Assembly (NCBI GenBank): GCA_945957125.1
Contig: CAMFJT010000011.1
Span: 1 to 53,044 of the forward strand
DNA length: 53,044 nt
Reading direction: 5' to 3'
From: an uncultured Rhodospirillales bacterium
GTDB taxonomy: Bacteria; Pseudomonadota; Alphaproteobacteria; Reyranellales; Reyranellaceae
The translations under genes and the position numbers were made by a program. Shown piece after piece: positions 21,226 to 28,298 of the stretch. Position 1 is the stretch's first letter; each line of letters starts with the position of its first letter. The notes beneath the pieces are model-generated. The model searched no databases, was not told where the DNA came from, and saw only the letters and a list, made by a program, of their open reading frames with translations.

Positions 21226-21310
21226 CGCTGGGCGCGCCACTCCCGTGGCGCGTCATCGGATACTGCAACAGCGAGGAAGACGCGCCACGGGAGTGGCGCG
21301 CCCCCGGCGG
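21226..21310. terminator. Palindromic repeat, family D, between convergent genes
   Basis: A long inverted repeat with arms GGGCGCGCCACTCCCGTGGC and CGCGCCACGGGAGTGGCGCG in the 168-bp gap between two convergent genes. It would form a stable hairpin from either strand, so a bidirectional terminator role is plausible. There is no U-tract. A shorter relative is at 34373-34422. Confidence 0.6.
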
Positions 21311-21346
21311 AAGACTCTCTGAAGTCGATAATTCACCGGCGAACAG

Positions 21347-22636
21347 CTACGCCGCGTCGGCCAGGATCGGCTGGGGCAGGATCACGGCGTCGGCGTCGAA
21401 GCGGCGGCCGGCGCGCAGGCAGAAGAGCGGGCGGATGAAATGCTCGGCCGTCACCTGCGTGTCCTCGTTGTCGCGCAGGATGAAGCGGCCGGTCTCGTCG
21501 GCCAGCACCGAGATGTCGGCCTCGACGCCGGGCTTCAGCGTGCCGATCTCGCCCGACATGCCGAGCATCGCCGCGCAGTTGCTGGTCACCATCGGCACGA
21601 CCTGCTCGATCGTGAGGCCGAGCGCCAGCATGCTGGTCATCGCCGAGGCGAGCGAGAAATTGTGGCGGCCGGCGAACAGGTGCATCTCCTCCTTGTCGGG
21701 ATGCGACTCGGGCGTGCCGCGCGGCCTGGGGATCGTGGTGTTGTAGCCGTGCATGTCGGCGCCCAGCGTGTCGGGCACGATGCCGGCGTCGAGCACCAGC
21801 CGCGCCATGTTGAACGAGAAGTGCGAGCCGTGGCCGACATCGGTCTTGAGTCCCTGCGCCAGCGCCTCGCGCACCACCGGATGCAGCTTGCCGTGCCGGT
21901 CGACGAAGCCGCCGGGATGGCGGGTGAAGGGATGAGCCAGGATGTCGCCCGGCCGCAGGATCTTCAGCATGTCGGGCAGCACCGCATCGGCGTCGAAGGG
22001 ATGCCTGTCCTCGGGCAGCGGCCAGAGCTGGCCGAAATGAATATAGAGCGGCAGGTCGAGGGCGCGGCCGATCTCGGCGGCGCGCCGCATCGCCTCGTCG
22101 CCCCAGCGCGTGAAGCCGCCGATCTCGGCATGGCCCTTGATGCCGCGCACCAGGTCGGCGTTCTCGCGCGCCGCCCGCACCGTGTCGGCGACGGCGATGC
22201 AGTCCGGACGATAGAGCTCGGGATAATAATGACCCTCGAGCCCACCCACCATGTAGGCCGAGATGAAGGCAAGCACGCGGCTCGCGGCCGGCTTGACGAT
22301 GAACTCGCGGAAGCCGGGAAAGGTCAGTACCGACGGCCCGCCCTGGTCGACCAGCGTCGTGACGCCCGAATGCACGCCGACCATGTCGGCATCGAGCCCG
22401 AACCGGCCGCTGACATAGCGGTAGACATGCGCGTGGGTGTCGATCATCCCGGGCAGCACCAGCCTGCCGCGCACGTCGATCGTCTCGAGCGCCGGGCCGG
22501 GAAGGTTCTTCGCGACAGCGACGATGCGCCCCTCGCGCACGCCGACGTCAAGGGTGCCGTCGAGCCCCTGCGCCGGATCGATGACCCTGCCGCCGCGCAG
22601 CACGAGGTCGAACGGAACGGTCTGCACGACATCCAT
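21347..22636 (-). CDS. Amidohydrolase/deacetylase-family metallohydrolase
   Basis: About 429 residues, typical for the dihydroorotase-like amidohydrolase superfamily. Metal-site residues are visible in order: DTHAH on strand 1, a candidate carbamylated Lys in GIKGHAE, His in LYIHFGQ, His in ILAHPFT, and Asp in GADMHG. The N-terminal FDLVLRGGRVIDPAQGLDG and C-terminal LKPGVEADISVL are the standard beta-sandwich halves. The start is ATG at 22634-22636 with AAAGGA seven bases upstream; a longer frame to 22765 lacks a ribosome site and runs into repeat DNA. The substrate is unknown; cyclic amides or N-acyl compounds are usual. It stands alone and converges with the MDR gene. Confidence 0.85.
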   Translation of the reverse strand: MDVVQTVPFDLVLRGGRVIDPAQGLDGTLDVGVREGRIVAVAKNLPGPALETIDVRGRLVLPGMIDTHAHVYRYVSGRFGLDADMVGVHSGVTTLVDQGGPSVLTFPGFREFIVKPAASRVLAFISAYMVGGLEGHYYPELYRPDCIAVADTVRAARENADLVRGIKGHAEIGGFTRWGDEAMRRAAEIGRALDLPLYIHFGQLWPLPEDRHPFDADAVLPDMLKILRPGDILAHPFTRHPGGFVDRHGKLHPVVREALAQGLKTDVGHGSHFSFNMARLVLDAGIVPDTLGADMHGYNTTIPRPRGTPESHPDKEEMHLFAGRHNFSLASAMTSMLALGLTIEQVVPMVTSNCAAMLGMSGEIGTLKPGVEADISVLADETGRFILRDNEDTQVTAEHFIRPLFCLRAGRRFDADAVILPQPILADAA

Positions 22637-22672
22637 GGCGGGTCCTTTCGCTGACCCAGTCCCGGCAGCAAG

Positions 22673-22945
22673 CGGCATGCCATTTGCTAACACTTCCGGC
22701 ATGCGACCGAACATCCTCAGCCATACGATCCGCTGGCTCCTGGAGCGGATCGAGCACTTCCCCATCCCCGTGGAAGAGGCCCTGTGGGCCTACGCCTATT
22801 GCCTTTCGGGCCCACCCGGGCACGAGAGCTTCTCCTTTCCGCTCCCGCCGCACGACGGAGGCGGACCGGCGATCCGCGACGAACGACCGAGGTCTCCCTC
22901 GCGATATCGGGGCGAGTCGGATCGCGAGGCGGAGCCGGCCGGAGC
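22673..22945. repeat. Direct repeat, copy 1 (196 bp identical to 26546-26741)
   Basis: The core 22696-22891 matches 26546-26741 base for base by eye. Weaker similarity extends upstream to 22673 and, after a gap of about 22 bases in the other copy, downstream to about 22945. Both copies face the same way, lie 3.85 kb apart, and are each followed by a family-C palindrome and CDF transporter sequence. Confidence 0.93.
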
Positions 22946-22961
22946 CACCGTCCTGGCTTAG
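22677..22961 (+). CDS. Hypothetical small protein in the duplicated repeat, copy 1
   Basis: A 94-codon frame opening MPFANTSGMRPN. It shares residues from MRPNILSHTIRW through GGGPAIRDERP with the 26527-26835 frame, and the amino-terminal part looks like one or two amphipathic helices (WLLERIEHFPIPVEEALWAY). The two copies diverge at both ends: the C-terminal tails differ completely, as expected if only the core is under constraint or if the frame is incidental. There is no recognisable family and no clear ribosome site. It overlaps nothing on the opposite strand after the amidohydrolase start is trimmed to 22636. Confidence 0.3.
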   Translation: MPFANTSGMRPNILSHTIRWLLERIEHFPIPVEEALWAYAYCLSGPPGHESFSFPLPPHDGGGPAIRDERPRSPSRYRGESDREAEPAGATVLA

Positions 22962-23039
22962 CCCGCGCCCGCCGTGCACCGGGGAAGAGCACGAAAGACA
23001 TAAACGTTCGGAACTCCTGACACAGCGCGGTGCGTGAAT

Positions 23040-23116
23040 GTCCGGTTCCCTTGCCGGGCGCGCGGCTCTCCAGAGCCGCGCGCCCGGCAAGGACTTCCTC
23101 CGAGATGAACCGGACA
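23040..23116. repeat. Palindromic repeat, family C, copy 2
   Basis: A nested palindrome. The inner arms are TTGCCGGGCGCGCGGCTCT and AGCCGCGCGCCCGGCAA around CCAG (23051-23090), and the outer arms GTCCGGTTC and GAACCGGAC flank it. It lies between the small repeat ORF and the CDF remnant, the same relative position as copy 3 (26781-26862) next to intact dmeF. Confidence 0.8.
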
Positions 23117-23122
23117 GGTATT

Positions 23123-23262
23123 GGTCGGCATTTTCAGGCTTTGCGGCGGCCAATGACGACCTCTGGAGTCAGCGCCCATGACGTGGAGATCCGCGATCTT
23201 CGCGTCGGCAGGGCCCCGTCGCCCTGCAGGAGCTGATCGGCACGATGTTGGACGAGCGGGCT
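23123..23262 (-). pseudogene. Remnant of a CDF (DmeF-like) transporter 3' end
   Basis: On the minus strand this reads GPADAKIADLHV, matching GPGDAKIVDLHV in the cytoplasmic C-terminal domain of the intact CDF gene at 26927-27889. The upstream part (HRADQLLQGDG, compare HLADEVRQVVEGPG) is in another frame, so there is a frameshift. The 13 bases GGTCGGCATTTTC, downstream of the intact gene at 26890-26902, recur here at 23123-23135. Roughly 100 bp is missing relative to the intact copy and nothing upstream of it survives. Confidence 0.75.
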
Positions 23263-23376
23263 CGGCGCGGCCATGAGTTGAAGGAATAAACGCGGGAAAA
23301 GAACGAATTTCCCACGCCCCCTCGCCGCGATGCAGTCTTGCCGCAATTCGATCGCGGGACATCGGAAGGGACGAGC

Positions 23377-24948
23377 ATGGTGCACCGGAAAGCTCTTGCC
23401 TGGCTGGCGGCGGCGGCGATGTCGTTGCCCATGGCGTCGGTGGCGCAACAACCCACGACACTGCGCGTCGTGATGCATTCCGACCTCAAGATCCTCGACC
23501 CGATCTGGACCTCGGCGTTCATCGTGCGCAACCACGGCTACATGGTCTACGACACGTTGTTCGCGCTCGACGGCGAGCTCCGGATCAAGCCGCAGATGGT
23601 CGAGAAGTGGGACGTCTCCGCCGACAAGCTCATCTGGACCTTCGCCCTCCGAGACGGGCTCGAGTTCCACGATGGCAAGCCGGTCACCGCCGAGGACGTG
23701 GTGGCCTCGCTGAAGCGCTGGTCGGTGCGGGACACGCTGGGCCAGATGCTGTGGGCCAAGGTCGACGAGGCCGCGGCAGTCGACGACAAGACCTTCCGGC
23801 TCACGCTGAAGGCGCCGACTGGCGTGGTGCTGCAGGCGCTCGCCAAGCCCTCGGGAAATCCCTTCATCATGCCCAAGCGCGTCGCGGAGACCCCGCCAGG
23901 CGACCAGATCAAGGAATTCGTGGGTTCCGGCCCGTTCATCTTCAAGGCCGACGAGTGGAAGCCGGGCGACAGGACCGTCTATGTCAGGAATCCAAAATAC
24001 AAGCCGAGGCCCGAGCCCGCGTCGGGCCTGGCCGGCGGCAAGATCGCCAAGGTCGACCGCATCGAATGGATCGCGATCCCCGACCAGCAGACGGCGGTCA
24101 ACGCCCTGCAGGCCGGCGAGATCGACATCATCGAGGCACCGCAGCACGACCTCTATCCGATCCTAAAGAAGGACCGGAACGTCGAACTGGTCAATCCGAG
24201 CAAGTGGGGCAACCAGTACATCTTCCGCTTCAACCATCTGCACAAGCCGTTCGACAACGCCAAGAACCGTCAGGCGATGCTCTACGCCCTCAACCAGAAA
24301 GACTTCCTCGACGGCGTGATCGGCGATCCCGACTACTACACGCTCTGCAAGGCGATGTTCGTCTGCGGCGGCCCCTACGAGACGACCGTCGGCTTCGAGG
24401 ACAAGTACGAAAGCAATTACGCGAAGGCCCGCGATCTCCTCAAGGAAGGCGGGTACGACGGCACGCCGGTGGTGCTTCTGCACTCCACCGACCTCTACGC
24501 GCTCGCCAACACCGCGCCGATCGCCAAGTCGATCATGGAAAGAGCCGGCATGAAGGTCGACATGCAGTCGATGGACTGGCAGACGCTGGTCGCGCGCCGC
24601 GCCAAGAAGGATCCGCCGGACAAGGGTGGATGGAACCTGATGATCACCTCCACTTCCGGCCCGGATGCGCTCGACCCCCTTGCCCTCGGCTTCCTGGTGG
24701 CGACCTGCGACAAGGCGCCGTTCGGCTGGCCGTGCGACGAGGAGCTGGTTCGGCTGCGTGCCGCCTTCGCGGACGAGACCGACGAGGCCAGGCGCAAGGA
24801 GATCGTCGAGAAGATCCAGCTCCGTGTCGCCGAGGCTCCCACCCATGCGTTCCTGGGTCAATTCAGCAGTGCCATGGCGCGCCGCAAGACCGTCAGCGGC
24901 AACGTCACCTCACCCGTGACGGTCTTCTGGAATGTCGAGAAGCGATAG
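23377..24948 (+). CDS. ABC transporter substrate-binding protein, family 5 (DppA/OppA-like)
   Basis: A 523-residue periplasmic binding protein of the peptide/nickel class. A signal peptide is plain: MVHRK, then a hydrophobic AWLAAAAMSLPMASVA with cleavage probably after AQQ. The family features follow: an N-terminal LRVVMHSDLKILDPIW, EKWDVSADKLIWTFALRDGLEFHDGKP, and GSGPFIF. The start is ATG at 23377, with GGAAGGG about six bases upstream; an in-frame upstream ATG at 23338 would precede the signal peptide. No permease or ATPase gene is nearby, so it is an orphan binding protein or uses a distant transporter. It is followed 24 bp later by an M81 metallohydrolase, a likely two-gene operon suggesting uptake and cleavage of one substrate. 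Confidence 0.9.
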   Translation: MVHRKALAWLAAAAMSLPMASVAQQPTTLRVVMHSDLKILDPIWTSAFIVRNHGYMVYDTLFALDGELRIKPQMVEKWDVSADKLIWTFALRDGLEFHDGKPVTAEDVVASLKRWSVRDTLGQMLWAKVDEAAAVDDKTFRLTLKAPTGVVLQALAKPSGNPFIMPKRVAETPPGDQIKEFVGSGPFIFKADEWKPGDRTVYVRNPKYKPRPEPASGLAGGKIAKVDRIEWIAIPDQQTAVNALQAGEIDIIEAPQHDLYPILKKDRNVELVNPSKWGNQYIFRFNHLHKPFDNAKNRQAMLYALNQKDFLDGVIGDPDYYTLCKAMFVCGGPYETTVGFEDKYESNYAKARDLLKEGGYDGTPVVLLHSTDLYALANTAPIAKSIMERAGMKVDMQSMDWQTLVARRAKKDPPDKGGWNLMITSTSGPDALDPLALGFLVATCDKAPFGWPCDEELVRLRAAFADETDEARRKEIVEKIQLRVAEAPTHAFLGQFSSAMARRKTVSGNVTSPVTVFWNVEKR

Positions 24949-24972
24949 CCCAGGCGACAGGAGGCCACGCAG

Positions 24973-26484
24973 GTGCCGCACCATGTACTGATCGCGCAGT
25001 TCATGCACGAGACGAACACGTTCTCGAAGATCGCCACGACCCTCGACGACTACCGCCGCCAGAGGCTCGTCACGGGCGACGAGGTGGTCGAGCGTTTCGC
25101 CGGCACGCGCAACGAGCTCGGCGGCTTCATCGACATGACGAGGAGATTCGGATGGAAGGCCACCTGGCCGGTCGCCGCCAGCACGACGCCGTCGGGCAGG
25201 CTCACGAGGGCGGCATGGGAGCACATCCGCAACCTGATCCTGGCGGCAGCGCGAGACGCGGACCGGCTCGACGCCATTTGCCTTTCGCTGCATGGCGCCA
25301 TGGTCAGCGAGACCGAGGATGACGCCGAAGGCGCGCTGATCGAGGGGCTGAGAGCCGCTGTCGGCGCCGACGTGCCGATCGTCGCGACCCTCGATCTGCA
25401 CGCCAATGCGACCGTGAAAATGGCACGGAATGCCAATGCGCTCATAAGCTACCGCACCTATCCGCATGTCGACGGCTACGAGCGCGCCGTCCAGGCGGCA
25501 ACGCTCGTTCAGCAGACCCTGGAGGGCCGCCGGAAGCCGAGGTGCCTGCTCGTGCAGCCCGCGATGCTGAAGGGCGCCGACCACGGACGCACCACGCAAC
25601 CCGGCATCATGCGCGACCTGCTGCGGATGGCCGACACCCTGGAGCAGCAACCGGGCCTGGACGTGGTGTCGATCCAGGTCGGCTTCACCTGGTCCGATAC
25701 TCCCTGGTCCGGCCCTTCGATCGCCGTGACCCACGAGCCCGGCGCCGAGGTCGCGGCCCAGCGGGCAGCCGATGCGCTGATCGACGAGATGTGGCGGCGC
25801 CGGACGGAATACTCCTCTTCGTACCGCTCGATCCCGGACGCCGTTGCCGCCGCGCGGACGGACAACCGGGACGCCGGGCCGCTTGTCCTGGCGGAGGGCA
25901 CCGACAATCCCGGCGGAGGGGGCTACAACGATGCCACCGACCTTCTCCAGGCGCTGCTCGACGCCGGCGTGCCCGATGTCGCCGTCGGCACGATCTACGA
26001 TCCGGGAACGGTGCAGCAGGCATTCGCCGCCGGCATCGGCGCGCGTATCGACGTCTCGCTGGGCAGCCATACCGATCCCTCGCTGGGCAAGCCGGTCGCG
26101 GCGAGCGCCGAGGTAAGGCATCTCTCCAATGGCTCGTTCAAGAACGACGGCCCCATGAATGCCGGCGTGGAGGTCTCCCTGGGTGCCACCGCCGTGCTGC
26201 GGATCGCCGGCGTCGACGTGGTCACGACCTCGACGCGGATGCATACAGTCGATGCCCAGGTCTTCTTGAGCCAGGGCATCGATCCGGCGACCCGAAACGT
26301 CGTTGTCGTCAAGAGCGCGCAGCATTTCCGGGCGGCATTCGAGCCGATGGCGCGACAGGTCATGCTGGTCGATGCAGGCGGCCTCTGCTCGACCGACGGC
26401 TCGCGCTTCCGCTATTCGCGGCTGCGACGGCCGATCTGGCCGCTCGATGAGCTGGACCATCCTCACGCCGTCCACCCGGAGTAA
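24973..26484 (+). CDS. M81-family (MlrC-like) metallohydrolase
   Basis: A 503-residue protein of the M81/MlrC family, named for the microcystin-degradation gene mlrC, though most members have unknown substrates. Conserved blocks with candidate zinc ligands are visible: FMHETNTFS near the start, CLSLHGAM about residue 115, TLDLHAN about residue 140, SYRTYPHVDGYER, and the later DNPGGGGYNDAT. The start is GTG at 24973, with a perfect AGGAGG nine bases upstream. There is no signal peptide, so it is cytoplasmic. Coupling to the upstream binding protein suggests a small peptide or amide substrate. Confidence 0.88.
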   Translation: MPHHVLIAQFMHETNTFSKIATTLDDYRRQRLVTGDEVVERFAGTRNELGGFIDMTRRFGWKATWPVAASTTPSGRLTRAAWEHIRNLILAAARDADRLDAICLSLHGAMVSETEDDAEGALIEGLRAAVGADVPIVATLDLHANATVKMARNANALISYRTYPHVDGYERAVQAATLVQQTLEGRRKPRCLLVQPAMLKGADHGRTTQPGIMRDLLRMADTLEQQPGLDVVSIQVGFTWSDTPWSGPSIAVTHEPGAEVAAQRAADALIDEMWRRRTEYSSSYRSIPDAVAAARTDNRDAGPLVLAEGTDNPGGGGYNDATDLLQALLDAGVPDVAVGTIYDPGTVQQAFAAGIGARIDVSLGSHTDPSLGKPVAASAEVRHLSNGSFKNDGPMNAGVEVSLGATAVLRIAGVDVVTTSTRMHTVDAQVFLSQGIDPATRNVVVVKSAQHFRAAFEPMARQVMLVDAGGLCSTDGSRFRYSRLRRPIWPLDELDHPHAVHPE

Positions 26485-26522
26485 CGATCCCGGGAAGAGA
26501 GAGGAGTCGACCGGGCGGCGCT

Positions 26523-26775
26523 CGGCATGCCGTTTGCGTGGCTTGCCGGCATGCGACCGAACATCCTCAGCCATACGATCCGCTGGCTCCTGGAGCGGAT
26601 CGAGCACTTCCCCATCCCCGTGGAAGAGGCCCTGTGGGCCTACGCCTATTGCCTTTCGGGCCCACCCGGGCACGAGAGCTTCTCCTTTCCGCTCCCGCCG
26701 CACGACGGAGGCGGACCGGCGATCCGCGACGAACGACCGAGTGTCGGATCGCGAGCCGGAGCCGCCCGGTGGAAG
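26523..26775. repeat. Direct repeat, copy 2 (196 bp identical to 22696-22891)
   Basis: The core 26546-26741 is identical to copy 1. After GAACGACCGAG this copy lacks about 22 bases present in copy 1, and then similarity resumes at GTCGGATCGCGAG. It lies 38 bp after the M81 gene and leads into a family-C palindrome. Confidence 0.93.
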
Positions 26776-26835
26776 TCCCCGCTGGGAGCGCGGCTCTCAA
26801 GAGCCGCTCATTCATTGACCTGTCCAATCCCATGA
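26527..26835 (+). CDS. Hypothetical small protein in the duplicated repeat, copy 2
   Basis: A 102-codon frame opening MPFAWLAGMRPN, with the same core as the 22677-22961 frame. The last 35 codons differ and run into the family-C palindrome (ARLSRAAHS), which suggests the reading frame is not selected there. No family is recognised. Keep as hypothetical. Confidence 0.3.
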   Translation: MPFAWLAGMRPNILSHTIRWLLERIEHFPIPVEEALWAYAYCLSGPPGHESFSFPLPPHDGGGPAIRDERPSVGSRAGAARWKSPLGARLSRAAHSLTCPIP

Positions 26836-26862
26836 GCGGCTCTGGAGAGCCGCGCTCCCAGC
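26781..26862. repeat. Palindromic repeat, family C, copy 3
   Basis: Arms GCTGGGAGCGCGGCTCTC and GAGAGCCGCGCTCCCAGC enclose GAGCCGCTCA and TGAGCGGCTC. It is placed between convergent transcription of the M81/small-ORF side and dmeF, so it may double as a terminator. Confidence 0.85.
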
Positions 26863-26926
26863 CATGATCGCACCCTCTTTCGACGAGAGGGTCGGCATTT
26901 TCGGGCCGCCCTTGGAGGCGTTGCTT

Positions 26927-27889
26927 CTACGGCGTGCGCAGCTCGATCGTCAGGTGAGCCAGCTCGTGCACCGGCACGAGCCGTCGCCTGATCGCGTCGG
27001 CATCGATGCCGGCCTCGACAACGACGCTCACGATGCCGGCATGCGCCTCGGGACCGATCCGCCAGACGTGAAGATCCACGATCTTCGCATCTCCCGGACC
27101 CTCGACAACCTGCCGGACTTCATCGGCCAGGTGCGCATCGGTCGTGTCGAGAAGAACGGCGGCCGTGTCGCGCACCAACACCCATGACCAACGCCCGATC
27201 ACGACACCGCCGACGATGCCCATCACCGGATCCAGCCACACCCAGCCGAGATAGCGGCCAGCCAGCAGAGCGACGATCGCCAGGACGGAGGTCAGCGCGT
27301 CGGCAAGCACATGCACATACGCCGCGCGCAGGTTGTTGTCCCGGCTCTGCACGCCGTGGTCGCGACCGGGGTGGTCATGTCCATGGTCATGGTCATGTTT
27401 ATGGTCATGGCTGTGGCCATGGCCATGGTCGTGATGCCCCGCGAGCAGGACGGCGCTCGCCACGTTGACCGCGAGGCCGAGCCCGGCGATCCACGTCGCT
27501 TCGACGAAGGCCACCTGGACAGGATCGAAGAGCCGCATGACGGACTCCGCCGCAAGGGCCAGGGCTATCAGGCCGAGCACCATCGCAGAGGCGAAGCCCG
27601 CCAGATCCCCGACCTTTCCCGTACCGAAGCTGAATCGCCGGTTGGATGCGTGGCGCCTGGCATAGGCGTAGGCCACGACCGTGGCGGTGAGCGCACCGGC
27701 ATGGGTGGCCATGTGGAAGCCGTCGGCCAGTAGCGCCATCGACCCGGTGAGGTATCCGGCAACGACCTCGCCGACCATCATGGCCGCCGTCAGTCCGACG
27801 ACCCAGAGCGTACGGCGGGCATTTTCGTCGTGGGAGGCCCCCAGGAAGACGTGCTCGTGCGTGAGGTTCTCGGTGTCCGGGACGCTCAT
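26927..27889 (-). CDS. dmeF: Cation diffusion facilitator, Co/Ni efflux (DmeF-type)
   Basis: A 320-residue CDF-family inner-membrane proton antiporter. The TM2 metal-site motif (LLADGFHMATHAG) and TM5 motif (HVLADALTSV) are present. Between TM4 and TM5 is a very His-rich loop of HDH/HGH repeats (about residues 150-180), typical of DmeF-like members. The C-terminal cytoplasmic domain has DAKIVDLHVW. It lies 8 bp after a dmeR-like repressor gene on the same strand, the known dmeRF arrangement in rhizobia. A frameshifted fragment of a second copy is at 23123-23262. Confidence 0.9.
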   Translation of the reverse strand: MSVPDTENLTHEHVFLGASHDENARRTLWVVGLTAAMMVGEVVAGYLTGSMALLADGFHMATHAGALTATVVAYAYARRHASNRRFSFGTGKVGDLAGFASAMVLGLIALALAAESVMRLFDPVQVAFVEATWIAGLGLAVNVASAVLLAGHHDHGHGHSHDHKHDHDHGHDHPGRDHGVQSRDNNLRAAYVHVLADALTSVLAIVALLAGRYLGWVWLDPVMGIVGGVVIGRWSWVLVRDTAAVLLDTTDAHLADEVRQVVEGPGDAKIVDLHVWRIGPEAHAGIVSVVVEAGIDADAIRRRLVPVHELAHLTIELRTP

Positions 27890-27897
27890 TTCCGGCC

Positions 27898-28173
27898 CTA
27901 TCTGCTGTAGCGGCGGATGGCCTCGATCAGCTCCGCCGCGCCTGCTTTCCGTTCGGCATTCGTCAGGCCAGGGTGCGCGACGTGCTCGAGCACGTGCGCC
28001 TGGATGATTTCATCCATCAGCCCGTTGATCGCGCCCCGAACGCCCGCAACGAGATGCAGGGTGGTCGTGCAGTCCTCCGCGGCGGCCAGGGCGCGCTCGA
28101 TCGCGCCCACCTGGCCGGCAATGCGGCGCACGCGCGCAAGCAGAGCCGTATTGTCTTTCGAGAGATGAGCCAT
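27898..28173 (-). CDS. dmeR: RcnR/FrmR-family metal-sensing repressor (DmeR-type)
   Basis: A 91-residue all-helical repressor. His3, Cys35, His60 and His64 fall exactly where RcnR coordinates Ni/Co. The opening (MAHLSKDNTALLARVRRIAGQV) is the family helix used for DNA contact. The start is ATG at 28171-28173, not the longer frame to 28242, because His3 must lie near the N-terminus and the operator occupies the upstream bases. It probably represses itself and dmeF until Ni or Co binds. Confidence 0.9.
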   Translation of the reverse strand: MAHLSKDNTALLARVRRIAGQVGAIERALAAAEDCTTTLHLVAGVRGAINGLMDEIIQAHVLEHVAHPGLTNAERKAGAAELIEAIRRYSR

Positions 28174-28193
28174 AGGGTAGCCCCCTATACTAT
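28172..28193. promoter_or_regulatory. Likely DmeR operator
   Basis: ATAGGG (28172-28177) and CCCTAT (28183-28188) form an inverted repeat with a five-base spacer and a C5 tract, followed by ACTAT. A G/C tract flanked by AT-rich inverted repeats is the known RcnR/DmeR recognition style. The site overlaps the dmeR start codon, and its TATAGT-like bases could be the -10 element, so binding would block transcription. Confidence 0.7.
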
Positions 28194-28298
28194 CGGCCTG
28201 CGTGATGCAATCGCGGCGGTGGACATGCGGAAGGCACGACATCGGGAGCGGCCGGCCGCACGTTGTTTCCCCGCGCCTTCCCGTGCCACCATCCCGAG

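Noticed and set aside
23377-24948. NikA assignment because dmeRF is close
   Set aside because: No nickel permease genes and no specific heme/nickel-site motif visible; family 5 is mostly peptide-binding.
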